From assembly GCF_002499975.2 (NCBI RefSeq), contig NZ_CP052766.1:2542001-2606000 (forward strand): a stretch of 64,000 nt of DNA, given 5' to 3'. This stretch comes from Alteromonas pelagimontana (GTDB lineage Bacteria; Pseudomonadota; Gammaproteobacteria; Enterobacterales; Alteromonadaceae). Below, piece by piece: positions 1-9,900 of the stretch; the stretch's first letter is position 1, and each line of letters opens with the position of its first letter. A program made the translations under genes and the position numbers. Under the pieces are notes generated by a model. The model worked only from the letters and a program-made list of their open reading frames with translations, did not search any database and was not told where the DNA came from.

Positions 1-1176
1 ATTGCAGCTGGAACACTGGCAGATCCGACAGTCGCCTTAAGTGTGGCAAATCTCCCTATGGATACCTGGGATTTCGATCAGGAAGCCATGACGCAGGTAA
101 AAGTGGGTGTGTCACAAATGTTTCCGCGCGGGCGCTCGCTGGAAATAAAGCGTGCTGGCCTGCAACTGGAAGCGGCGCAGTTTCCTTATCTACGGCAGGA
201 TCGTAAAGCCAAAGTTGCAGTTAATGTGGCGGAATTCTGGTTAGATGCATGGTTGGCTCAGCAAACCATTACTTTAATTGAACGCGATAAGTTTCTGTTT
301 GAGCAGCTTGCCGAAATTGCCAATGCCCAGTACGCCAACGTAACCGGCAATGTGCGCCAGCAGGATGTGATTCGCTCGCAACTGGAACTGGTGCAGCTTG
401 ACGATAGATTAACGTTGGCGCGGCAGCAATATCAGACTGCGCTTGCCAAACTGGAAGAATGGATAGCAAATGTTGATCAGGCAGACAGGCTGACATTATC
501 GTCAGAATCCAGCTGGCAGCTTCCCGAACTGCTGCCGGAAATTACCCTTGGATATTCCAATGCAGAGAAAAAAGACACTTCTGTTGAGGCTTTAGTCGCT
601 ACGTTCAACAACCACCCATCACTCAAAGCCATTGAAAACCAGATAGCCGCTGCAACCACAGACATTGCCCTGGCGCAGGAACAATATAAACCTCAATGGG
701 GCGTGAACGCCAGCTACGGCTATCGCGACAATTCTCCTCAGGGGATCGAGCGGGCTGACTTTTTCTCAGTGGGGTTAACGGTTGATGTTCCTCTGTTTAC
801 AGACAATCGCCAGGATAAAATGGTGTCATCTGCTATTGCGAGTGCCGAGGCGGTGAAAACGGACAAGCGACTGATGCTGAAAAGTATGCTCGCTCAGTTT
901 CAGGCGCTGCATCAGCAGCTTAAGGGGCTGCACCGACGCCAGGCGCTGTACCAGGAGCAATTATTACCTCAGATTCATGAGCAGGCGGAGACCGCGCTTA
1001 CTGCGTACACCAATTCTGAAGGCGATTTTGCTGAAGTTGTACGCGCTCGCATAGCTGAACTTAATGCCAGAATAATAGCGACAGGAATTGATGTGGACAT
1101 TTTAAAAACCCGCAGCCGCATAAATTACTTTTTTGTTGAGGCAGAGCCCGTTGCCATTTGGCAGGGAGAACACTAA
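1..1176 (+). CDS. cusC: CusC-like TolC-family outer-membrane efflux protein (5' partial)
   Basis: This is the outer-membrane channel of a tripartite RND heavy-metal pump, carrying ions from the periplasm out of the cell. The frame is open from base 1, so the N-terminus and signal peptide lie outside the window. An internal GTG at 43 is not a credible start, because the residues before it (LADPTVALSVANLPMDTW) match the usual TolC/CusC N-terminal motif. The visible 391 codons contain the two long helical repeats of the family and the typical motif VGVSQMFPRG. The stop codon overlaps the ATG of the next gene (TAATG), so it is translationally coupled to cusB and then cusA. Metal specificity is inferred from those partners. 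The family assignment is firm. Confidence 0.9.
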   Translation: MAAGTLADPTVALSVANLPMDTWDFDQEAMTQVKVGVSQMFPRGRSLEIKRAGLQLEAAQFPYLRQDRKAKVAVNVAEFWLDAWLAQQTITLIERDKFLFEQLAEIANAQYANVTGNVRQQDVIRSQLELVQLDDRLTLARQQYQTALAKLEEWIANVDQADRLTLSSESSWQLPELLPEITLGYSNAEKKDTSVEALVATFNNHPSLKAIENQIAAATTDIALAQEQYKPQWGVNASYGYRDNSPQGIERADFFSVGLTVDVPLFTDNRQDKMVSSAIASAEAVKTDKRLMLKSMLAQFQALHQQLKGLHRRQALYQEQLLPQIHEQAETALTAYTNSEGDFAEVVRARIAELNARIIATGIDVDILKTRSRINYFFVEAEPVAIWQGEH

Positions 1177-2951
1177 TGCGTTCATTAACAAAACTCACGC
1201 TCGGGATTGTCGCTGGTATTGTCGTCGGGGCGGGGGCAGCCTGGTTGTTGCTATCGTCAAATCAAGGTTCGCGGGATGATGCAGTTGCCCCTCGGGAACC
1301 TTTATATTGGGTTGCACCCATGGACCCAGAATACCGCCGCGATGCGCCGGGGAAATCTCCCATGGGCATGGATTTAGTTCCTGTATATGAAGATACCACG
1401 TCAGAAGAAGACTATGGTGCCGGCGTTGTAACTATAGCACCGGCAATGGTGAATAATCTGGGCGTTCGCACGGCGAAAGTGCAGCGTAATGTGCTGAAAT
1501 CCGCAATACAGACCGTGGGCTATGTTCAATACAATGAAGATGAACTTGTGCATATTCACCCGCGGGTAGAAGGGTGGATTGATAAACTTTATATTAAAGC
1601 AACAGGCGAACCCGTCACCCGTGGAGAACCTCTCTACACTTTATATTCTCCTGCATTGGTAAATGCACAGGAGGAATATTTAATTGCCAAGAGGCGCGGT
1701 AATGCCAGCCTTATCAGCGCTGCAAAAGAACGCCTGAAAGCCTTACAGCTTGCGCCACAAGTGATCAGCGCTCTGGAAAAAACCAGCATTGTGCAGCAAA
1801 ACATTACGTTCTACGCGCCGCAAAGCGGCGTCGTGAATAAGCTTTCCACTCGTGAGGGCTTTTACGTGAAGCCCGGCGATACCTTGATGAGCATTGGTCA
1901 GTTAGATGAAGTGTGGCTTGAAGCCGAAGTCTTTGCGCGTGATGCAGGGGCTATCCAACAGGGGCTGCCAGTTACCGTTAATCTTGATTATCAGCCAGGT
2001 AAGCAGTGGCGGAGCGACATTGACTACATTTACCCTTCAGTTAACCAACAAAACCGCACTTTGCGTTTCCGCGTTCGGTTGGAAAATCCAGACCGGGTTT
2101 TAAAACCTAATATGTTTGCGTCCATTACCGTACATTTGCAAGAAGAGGACGAGGCGTTGGTTGTGCCTCAGGAGGCCGTTATTCGCACCGGCAGCCAAAA
2201 CAGGGTTGTTGTCGCCTTAGAGGAAGGACGTTTTAAATCTATTGAGGTTACGCTGGGCAGGGAAAGCGAGGATGAGGTGGAAATATTAAGCGGTGTTAGC
2301 GAAGGTGACACTGTGGTGACTTCTGCCCAATTTTTATTAGATTCAGAATCCAGTAAAACATCTGATTTTATCCGCATGCAAAGTGACAGTAAGTCCCAAA
2401 GCATCTGGACCAGAGGCGTGGTTGAGACGGTAATGCCGGCGCATCGAATGGTAACCGTTTCCCATGACGCCATACCCGAGTGGGAGTGGCCGGAAATGAC
2501 AATGGACTTTAATGTAGCGGATGCGGTTGATATCACTCAATTGGCAGAAGGGTTGAGTTTACATCTGGAAATTACACGCCGTGCGGACGAAGAATATGCC
2601 ATTACGGCTATTCATGTGATGGGGCACGACATGTCAGAAGATGAACTGACTGAAGGCGCTACTGAACAAGAACCAGATGTGGATACCGCAACCGTCAACG
2701 GTACTATCGAAAATATTGACAGGCAAAATCGCATTCTGGTCATTAGCCGGGACGCTATTGAAAAGTGGAATAGACCACCAGCGACTGTAGAATTTGCGCT
2801 TGCCGCCAACATAGAAATTGATCAACTGCACGAAAACATGGCAGTCACCTTCACTTTTGAAGTACGCGACGATTTCGTTATCGTGGCCATTGCGCCGCAG
2901 CAAGACCATCAAGGCATGGATCACGCTGGTCATGAGGGACGCAAACCATGA
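1176..2951 (+). CDS. cusB: CusB-like RND membrane-fusion protein with metal-binding N-terminus and two CusF-like C-terminal domains
   Basis: This is the periplasmic adaptor of a Cu(I)/Ag(I) efflux pump (591 aa). The chosen ATG overlaps the cusC stop by one base and follows GGGAGA; a TTG 18 bases upstream is less likely. Residues 1-30 form a membrane anchor. At about residues 44-75 is a heavy-metal-binding domain (YWVAPMDPEY...SPMGMDLVPVYE). The barrel-sandwich, hairpin and beta-barrel core of an HlyD/CusB adaptor follows. The C-terminus holds two tandem CusF-type OB domains, at about residues 410-485 and 510-580. The first keeps the CusF ligand set (VSHD and WPEMTM). The second has lost it (ISRD and WNRPPATV). 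A His/Met-rich tail (DHQGMDHAGHEG) ends the protein. CusF is usually a separate chaperone, so here it appears fused to the adaptor. Confidence 0.92.
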   Translation: MRSLTKLTLGIVAGIVVGAGAAWLLLSSNQGSRDDAVAPREPLYWVAPMDPEYRRDAPGKSPMGMDLVPVYEDTTSEEDYGAGVVTIAPAMVNNLGVRTAKVQRNVLKSAIQTVGYVQYNEDELVHIHPRVEGWIDKLYIKATGEPVTRGEPLYTLYSPALVNAQEEYLIAKRRGNASLISAAKERLKALQLAPQVISALEKTSIVQQNITFYAPQSGVVNKLSTREGFYVKPGDTLMSIGQLDEVWLEAEVFARDAGAIQQGLPVTVNLDYQPGKQWRSDIDYIYPSVNQQNRTLRFRVRLENPDRVLKPNMFASITVHLQEEDEALVVPQEAVIRTGSQNRVVVALEEGRFKSIEVTLGRESEDEVEILSGVSEGDTVVTSAQFLLDSESSKTSDFIRMQSDSKSQSIWTRGVVETVMPAHRMVTVSHDAIPEWEWPEMTMDFNVADAVDITQLAEGLSLHLEITRRADEEYAITAIHVMGHDMSEDELTEGATEQEPDVDTATVNGTIENIDRQNRILVISRDAIEKWNRPPATVEFALAANIEIDQLHENMAVTFTFEVRDDFVIVAIAPQQDHQGMDHAGHEGRKP

Positions 2952-5900
2952 TTGCGGCGATTATACGCTGGTCAGTTAACAACCGATTTTTGGTGTTGCT
3001 GGCCACGTTGCTTCTGATTGGAGCAGGTATTTATTCGGTAAAAAGTACGCCGGTTGATGCCATCCCCGATTTGTCTGATGTTCAGGTGATCATTAAAACA
3101 TCTTACCCTGGCCAGGCACCCCAGGTTGTCGAAGATCAGGTGACGTATCCTTTGACCACAGCAATGTTGGCAGTACCGGGGGCGCGTACGGTGAGAGGGT
3201 TCTCCTTTTTTGGCGATTCCTATGTTTATATCATTTTTGATGAAACTACTGACTTGTACTGGGCGCGAAGCCGGGTGCTTGAATACTTAAGTCAAGTAGC
3301 GCCTTCGCTACCGGAAGCCGCAAAATCACAGTTAGGGTCAGACGCCACCGGCGTTGGCTGGGTGTACCTGTATGCGCTGGTTGATCGCACCGGTGCGCAT
3401 GATCTTAGCCAACTGCGTAGTATTCAGGACTGGTTTTTAAAATACGAGCTGCAAACTGTGCCGGGCGTGGCAGAAGTGGCGACCGTAGGCGGTATGGTGA
3501 AGCAGTATCAGGTGCAGGTTGACCCGAACAAACTGCGGGATTATCAGGTACCGCTAAGTACGGTGCTGTCAGCGCTAAAACAAGGAAACCAGGAAGCTGG
3601 CGCTTCTGTTATCGAAATGGCAGAGGCGGAATACATGGTCACCACCACTGGTTACATCAGCAGCCTGAGCGATATTCGGCAAATTCCCTTAAGAGCAAGC
3701 GCTAAAGGAACGCCGCTTACATTAGGAGATATCGCCACGGTACAACTGGGGCCACAAATGCGTCGCGCAGTGGCAGAGCTTAACGGTGAGGGCGAGACTG
3801 TTGGCGGCATAGTGGTGATGCGCTTTGGCGAAAACGCGCAGCAAACGATAGCTAACGTAAAAGCCAAACTGGCGCAACTGCAGGCCGGATTACCAGAAGG
3901 AGTAGAGCTGGTTACCGTTTATGATCGCTCGGGTCTGATAGACAGAGCGGTGGAAAATCTTTGGCATAAATTATTCGAAGAATTTCTGGTGGTAGTGCTG
4001 GTTTGTGTGGCCTTTTTATTTCATCTGCGGTCTTCACTGGTGGCGGTTATCAGTTTGCCTGTGGGTATTCTGGTTGCATTTATCATCATGCACCTGCAGG
4101 GGATCAATGCCAACATTATGTCTTTAGGCGGTATTGCCATTGCTATTGGTGCCATGATTGATGGTGCTATTGTAATGATAGAAAACATGCATAAACACAT
4201 GGAGCGTACACCGTTAACGAAAGAAAATCGGTGGCAAGTGGTGGTGGATTCCGCTACTGAAGTCGGTCCTGCGCTGTTTTTCTCTTTATTGATTATTACT
4301 GTCTCCTTTGTGCCGGTGTTTACGTTGCAGGGCCAGGAAGGAAAGATGTTCGCGCCGCTGGCTTACACCAAAACCTATGCTATGGCCGCAGCCGCCGCAC
4401 TTGCCGTTACGCTGGTGCCGGTTTTGATGGGTTACTTTGTGCGGGGAAACGTTCTGCCCGAACATAAAAACCCGGTGAACCGTTTTCTGGCCACGCTTTA
4501 CCTTCCTATGTTGAAAGGGGTGTTGCGCTATCCAAAGTTAACGCTCGGAGCCGCGTTGATTGTCTCCGTAGTAGGTCTTTGGCCAGCCGCTAAAATCGGC
4601 AGTGAATTTATGCCGCCGCTGGACGAAGGCGACCTGATGTACATGCCTACCACGTACCCGGGAATCAGCATTGGCAAAGCCCGAGAGCTCCTACAACAAA
4701 CTGATAAACTCATTAAAACAATTCCTGAAGTTAAGACGGTGTTCGGTAAAGTAGGGCGGGCTGAAACGGCGACGGATCCTGCACCACTCACCATGATTGA
4801 AACCTTCATTCAATTTAAGCCGCAAGAGCAATGGCGCCCAGGCATTACGCCGGAATCATTGCGACAGGAACTCAATGCGCTGGTGAAAATTCCGGGGCTC
4901 ACTAATGCCTGGGTAATGCCAATAAAAACCCGAATCGACATGCTGGCAACCGGCATCAAAACACCAATAGGCATAAAAGTGGCCGGTCCGGAGCTAACGG
5001 TTATTCAACAAATTGGTAAACAACTGGAAACGGTATTATCTGAGGTTAAGGGAACCGTCTCGGTTTATTCTGAAAGAGTGGCTGATGGGCGCTACCTCAC
5101 TATTGATATTCAGCGAGATAAAGCGGCGCGCTTAGGCATGAATATCGCCGACGTTCAGCAGATTATAGCCAGTGCCGTGGGGGGCGCAACAGTCACTCAG
5201 TCGGTGGAAGGTGTAGAGCGCTATCCGGTGAATGTGCGTTATCCGCAGGAGTATCGGGATTCACCAGAGCGCTTGCGTAACCTGCCAATTGTTACCAGGG
5301 AAGGGCTCAATATCGCGTTAGGAGATATTGCTGATATTCGTATTGAAGATGGACCGGCCGGGATCAAAAGCGAAAACGCTCGCCTGAACGGCTGGGTGCT
5401 GGTGGATATTGATAACGTGGATATAGGGACTTACGTTGAGCAGGCTAAGCAGGTGGTTGCAGAACAAATCAACTTACCGCCAAGATACTCTATAAGCTGG
5501 GCGGGGCAGTACGAATACATGGAGCGAGCCAAAGCAAGGCTGAACGTGGTAGTGCCGCTAACCTTGGCTATCATTGTGGTGCTGCTTTATTTAAGCTTTC
5601 GCAATGTACGCGATGTGGCAATGATTGTTATCACTTTGCCGTTAGCGATGATTGGCAGCGTATGGTTAGTGTATTTTTACGGCTTTCACTTTTCCGTAGC
5701 CGTTGGGGTGGGTTTCATTGCGCTGGCTGGGGTAGCGGTGGAAATCGGCGTGATCATGCTGGTATATCTTAACCAATCAGTTGATGCCATCAAAAAACCG
5801 CAAGGCTCATCCGGCGCCCATTTTACCCACGATCAACTAATCAACGCGATACTAGCAGGTGCAGGCATGCGGGTGCGCCCGGTATTGATGACAGCGACTG

Positions 5901-6109
5901 CCGTTATCGTGGGACTGCTGCCTATTCTGATTGGTTCTGGCACCGGATCGCAGGTAATGCAGCGCATTGCCGCGCCTATGGTAGGCGGAATGATCTCTGC
6001 AGTTTTCCTGACATTGCTGGTTCTGCCTGCGCTTTTTCTTATTGTGCATCGCCAAGGAGGAAGCAAGTCGCCTTTCTTTTCTGCGGGCCCGTTGAACAAA
6101 GAAAGCTAA
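2948..6109 (+). CDS. cusA: CusA-like heavy-metal RND efflux transporter
   Basis: This 1053-aa inner-membrane proton antiporter drives Cu(I)/Ag(I) export through CusB and CusC. Its ATG overlaps the cusB stop (ATGA). It has the full RND layout: an N-terminal helix, a large periplasmic loop, a central helix bundle, a second periplasmic loop and a C-terminal helix bundle. The TM4 motif AIGAMIDGAIVMIEN resembles the Cu/Ag class (AIGAMVDAAIVMIEN in E. coli CusA) rather than the Czc Zn/Co class. The three methionines of the CusA periplasmic Cu(I) site appear conserved, in YMPTT, APLTMIET and RIDMLATG. Length is normal for the family and no damage is visible. A weak terminator follows. Confidence 0.95.
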   Translation: MIAAIIRWSVNNRFLVLLATLLLIGAGIYSVKSTPVDAIPDLSDVQVIIKTSYPGQAPQVVEDQVTYPLTTAMLAVPGARTVRGFSFFGDSYVYIIFDETTDLYWARSRVLEYLSQVAPSLPEAAKSQLGSDATGVGWVYLYALVDRTGAHDLSQLRSIQDWFLKYELQTVPGVAEVATVGGMVKQYQVQVDPNKLRDYQVPLSTVLSALKQGNQEAGASVIEMAEAEYMVTTTGYISSLSDIRQIPLRASAKGTPLTLGDIATVQLGPQMRRAVAELNGEGETVGGIVVMRFGENAQQTIANVKAKLAQLQAGLPEGVELVTVYDRSGLIDRAVENLWHKLFEEFLVVVLVCVAFLFHLRSSLVAVISLPVGILVAFIIMHLQGINANIMSLGGIAIAIGAMIDGAIVMIENMHKHMERTPLTKENRWQVVVDSATEVGPALFFSLLIITVSFVPVFTLQGQEGKMFAPLAYTKTYAMAAAAALAVTLVPVLMGYFVRGNVLPEHKNPVNRFLATLYLPMLKGVLRYPKLTLGAALIVSVVGLWPAAKIGSEFMPPLDEGDLMYMPTTYPGISIGKARELLQQTDKLIKTIPEVKTVFGKVGRAETATDPAPLTMIETFIQFKPQEQWRPGITPESLRQELNALVKIPGLTNAWVMPIKTRIDMLATGIKTPIGIKVAGPELTVIQQIGKQLETVLSEVKGTVSVYSERVADGRYLTIDIQRDKAARLGMNIADVQQIIASAVGGATVTQSVEGVERYPVNVRYPQEYRDSPERLRNLPIVTREGLNIALGDIADIRIEDGPAGIKSENARLNGWVLVDIDNVDIGTYVEQAKQVVAEQINLPPRYSISWAGQYEYMERAKARLNVVVPLTLAIIVVLLYLSFRNVRDVAMIVITLPLAMIGSVWLVYFYGFHFSVAVGVGFIALAGVAVEIGVIMLVYLNQSVDAIKKPQGSSGAHFTHDQLINAILAGAGMRVRPVLMTATAVIVGLLPILIGSGTGSQVMQRIAAPMVGGMISAVFLTLLVLPALFLIVHRQGGSKSPFFSAGPLNKES

Positions 6110-6183
6110 AAACGTCAATCGTAAGTAAAATAAATGTATTTAAAATGTTAATGTTGGTTGCTACATCTCTATAGGTTAAAGCA

Positions 6184-6221
6184 CACGTTGAGGTCTCGCA
6201 GCAAAGAAGACCGTGTTTTTT
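6184..6221 (+). terminator. Possible terminator after cusA
   Basis: A bulged hairpin (CAC...GGTCT pairing with AGACC-GTG) is followed by six T. It lies 75 bases after the cusA stop. The stem is imperfect, so this is tentative. Confidence 0.35.
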
Positions 6222-6270
6222 CGCTGACCAATAACAGGGCATCTGCCCAATTACTAAAGAGATGGGACAA

Positions 6271-6969
6271 ATGAACAAACGACTTTTACTTTGTTTTCTG
6301 GTGACATGTCTGACATCACCAGTAGCAATCAGTGCAGCAATTACCAATGGAAATTTCGCCAGTTGTGACTTTGCAGGTTGGCAGAAAGACACCGACGGGT
6401 TAGGTGATATCTCAACGGTTAATGATTTCCAGATTACCGGCACCAGCCCACAGTGCAGCGCGGAGCTTTTGGTAGATGGCGCAAACACAGAAGCCTTTTT
6501 TGCCAATACCCTGTACCAGCGTCTGGACTTTATCGATAGCCAACCGATGATGCTGTCTTTTGATTTAGAGCTGGCAAGCCGTTTAACCAGTAGTGATCAA
6601 GGTTTTGTGGGCGATTACGCAGTTGTTGCAATCAGCGATGGCACAGGGAATTATTTTGATGCCCAGGGCAATAGTGGTTTTTTGTTTAGCGGCATTATTG
6701 ACGGTATGGAATCATTGGCACTTTCCTACACCCTGGCTGATGTATTTGACTCAGCGTCTGACTGGTTCCTCGAATTTCAGCTAAACATTGGCGCAGATGC
6801 AGAAGGATTGTCTGACGGCGGCGTTTCTTCAATGCGAATTGATAATGTCACGCTGGCTTCGGTACCCGCGCCAGCCACTTACGGGCTTTTTCTGTTAGCC
6901 GCAACAGCTTTAGTACAGCGTAAACGGCGTATGTCTGTGTTAGTACTGCTTAATGGCAGGAGTGTGTAG
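6271..6969 (+). CDS. Secreted PEP-CTERM-type surface protein, possibly carbohydrate-binding
   Basis: This is a 232-aa exported protein. An ATG at 6262 is also possible, but 6271 has a better-spaced GGGA upstream and gives a clean signal peptide ending about ...SPVAISA. The mature part begins ITNGNFASCDFAGWQ, a pattern typical of beta-sandwich carbohydrate-binding modules (N-G-x-F...GW). It has two early cysteines and ends with the strand SMRIDNVTLAS. The C-terminus carries a PEP-CTERM-like sorting signal: VPAPATYGLF, a hydrophobic helix, then the basic cluster RKRR. By family knowledge this is processed by an exosortase/archaeosortase-type enzyme, which is not in the window. Eleven further residues follow the basic cluster, which is unusual. 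The stop is one base before the xylanase ATG, so the two are one operon. Specific ligand unknown. Confidence 0.8.
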   Translation: MNKRLLLCFLVTCLTSPVAISAAITNGNFASCDFAGWQKDTDGLGDISTVNDFQITGTSPQCSAELLVDGANTEAFFANTLYQRLDFIDSQPMMLSFDLELASRLTSSDQGFVGDYAVVAISDGTGNYFDAQGNSGFLFSGIIDGMESLALSYTLADVFDSASDWFLEFQLNIGADAEGLSDGGVSSMRIDNVTLASVPAPATYGLFLLAATALVQRKRRMSVLVLLNGRSV

Positions 6970-6970
6970 C

Positions 6971-9900
6971 ATGGCAACTTTACACAAAGCAATGTTAACC
7001 GCTGCGCTTCTTGCAGCCACTCAACAGGCTTCGGCGGCATGGATCAGCGTGCCTGACGAAGCACAAGTTCAGACTACCCGGCCTGTTTTCGACCGTATTA
7101 ACCGCGTTTACACTTCTGTCGTCACCATCACCAATCCTCATGATACCGCGCTGGCAGGCCCGCTTCGGGTACTAATTACCGACAGCAACATTCCGGTTTT
7201 TGAGCCTTCCGGTTACACCGACGCAGGTATTCCCTTTATCGACATTAAGAAAGATCAACTGGCAGCGGGAGATTCCACTTCTTTTCAAGTGAGCTTTGAG
7301 CTACAACGTAAACAGCTTTCTTTTAATGCGTCTTTACAGCAAGACAACCCTAACGTTGGGGTGTATGCGGAAGCTGAAGGTGGTGCATCCGCAGCCCTTA
7401 CTTTCCTTGGTAGCAGCTTTACAGTAACGCCGGGAACTCCTGGTTACGTATCCATCGATAGCACCTCGGCAAATCCGCCAGAAGATGACAACCGCGTTGG
7501 TGAGCTATCGGTCACGTTTTCAGATGCAGGAACTTTTGATTTATACGCGCGAGTTCGCGTGGGTTCTGACGGCGCGGAAGATGACAGCTTCTATGCGCCT
7601 GACAGCTTTGGCGGGCAAAACGATTGGCTTCTGGTTAATAATATTTCGGGCTATATTGCGCCCGGAGAAGAAGGCTACACTCCCGGCGAACGCGTTACCG
7701 GAAGCGGTTCATCGGCAACCAACGTATTTAAATGGATGCGGTTTACCGATACTACCTACCAGGTGAATGAAAACGACAGCACTTACACCTTTCGCTATGG
7801 CGGTCGCGAAGACGGCCTGGATATCGACAAATTTGTGTTTGCTCCAAAAGGGCTGGTGTTTACCGTAGAAGCACTGGAAAACGGTATGCCCGGGGAAAGA
7901 TTGCCGCCTGAAGAACCTTATGTACCAGAAGAGCCACCGCTTGCCCAGGGCCAGGAGAAATTTCTCGGCGGAGTTTGCTGTGGTCGCCAGCGGCCAAACT
8001 TCGAAGCCTACTGGAATCAAGTGACGCCAGAAAACGCAGGCAAGTGGGGCTCCGTTGAAGCAGTTCGTGACAGCTATAACTGGGCTGAACTCGACGAAGC
8101 ATATCAGTTAGCCAAAGATAATGGCTTTGTGTATAAACATCACGTCTTGGTTTGGGGCAATCAGCAACCGGAATGGCTTCGTGGTTTATCTGCAAGTGAG
8201 CAGCTTGAAGAAATTCAGGAATGGTATCAGGCGGTCAATGAACGCTACCCGGCAATTGATTTTATAGAAGTGGTAAACGAATTCGATAATGATCCACCCA
8301 ACAGTGCCAATGACGGACCGGGATATATCGACGCCCTTCGGCTGTTCAACCCGCAAACCACTGCTGATCTTGTCGAACAGTATGTAGGTAGTGGCTTACC
8401 TCCCGTAGAGGCGGCGAATAAAGCCGCTGAATATGATTGGATTATCAACGCGTTTCAAATGGCGCGAGATACATTCCCGACCTTCACCAAGCTGATGATC
8501 AACGAATATAGCGTCATCAATACCGCCACCCGTACCGACAAAATGATAGAAATAGCGAACCTGTTGCAAGCGCGCGGCCTGATTGATGCCATTGGCTTTC
8601 AAGGGCATGCATTTTCTACCACCGGACCAGTAGATACCATGCTAGAGAACATTGATAAGTTAGCCGCTCAGACAGGGCTGGATTTGTATGTTACAGAGCT
8701 GGATATTGATGGACCTACAGATCTTACGCAACTACTGGATTATCAGCGCTTGTTCCCAATGTTCTGGGAACATCCTGCTATAAAAGGGGTGACGGTGTGG
8801 GGCTACCTGCCGGGTCATTGGCGAGAAAATCAGGGGGCTATTCTGGCGTATGAAAACGGCGCCGAAAAACCAGCGTTAGTGTGGTTACGCAGTTATATGC
8901 GCGGGCTGTCGCCAAAAATCATCAATCCAGGGGTAATTACCGTAGAGCCAGGTACAGCCACAGGAACTGTGGTGACAGATTTAGTCTCCACTTCGTCTGA
9001 CGATGTAGTTCATGATAATAACGACGAGGTTGTCTGGAAACTGCTGGGAGGCAACGAGCAGAACCTGTTTACGCTAGATCCGCAAAGTGGAGAGTTGCGG
9101 GTAACGGGCAACGTAACCCCAGCGCTTCATAATCTGTACATTCAAGTGCAGGAAGACGAATACACCAGTATGGTGCTAAACCTGCAAATATTGGTACCCG
9201 GCGATGAGTTACCGCCTACTGTCATTGAATATGATTTTTTAAATGATGCTCAGGGATGGCGCGGTGATTATGGTACCGCGGCCACAGTAGGATACGATGG
9301 TGATAAGCAAGCTGCCGTACTTACGCCAGATTGGGGGGCTAACGCCGCCGAGCAGGTCTACATCAAAGAGATCAGTTTGACGAATTTCACTGACGCAACG
9401 CTGAGTTATACTTTTAGCGTGACCCAGCAGCAAATCGATGGTGGTTTAACAATACAGCCATTTATCCAAACTGGCGCGCCCAGCTACTCACGTATTTATG
9501 GCAGCGCGCAACCTTTAACTACCGGCTCAAATACGGTCACATTTTTGCCGCAGGATAACGGCAATCAGGATATCGAAATTGTTGAGCGGGTAGGCTTGCA
9601 GTTAAACGGGCCGCTAAGTGCGGGTTTAGCTGACAATGTACTGCTGGAAAATGTGAATATTTCCATTCCGGTTTCAGCGCCCCCGGTAAGTAGTATTTAC
9701 TTCGATTTCGCCGATGGCGTTCAAGGTTTACGGGGAGATTACGACACCGCAGCCACCGTTGTACATGAGGTCAGCAGTGCTGCGGTGCGGCTACTGCCTA
9801 ATGGTGCTGCCGACGTTCATAATTATATTATGGAAATCAGCAGCAGGGACTTTTCTGGCAGTACCTTGAATTATTCCGTGATGCTATCTCAAGCGCTGGT

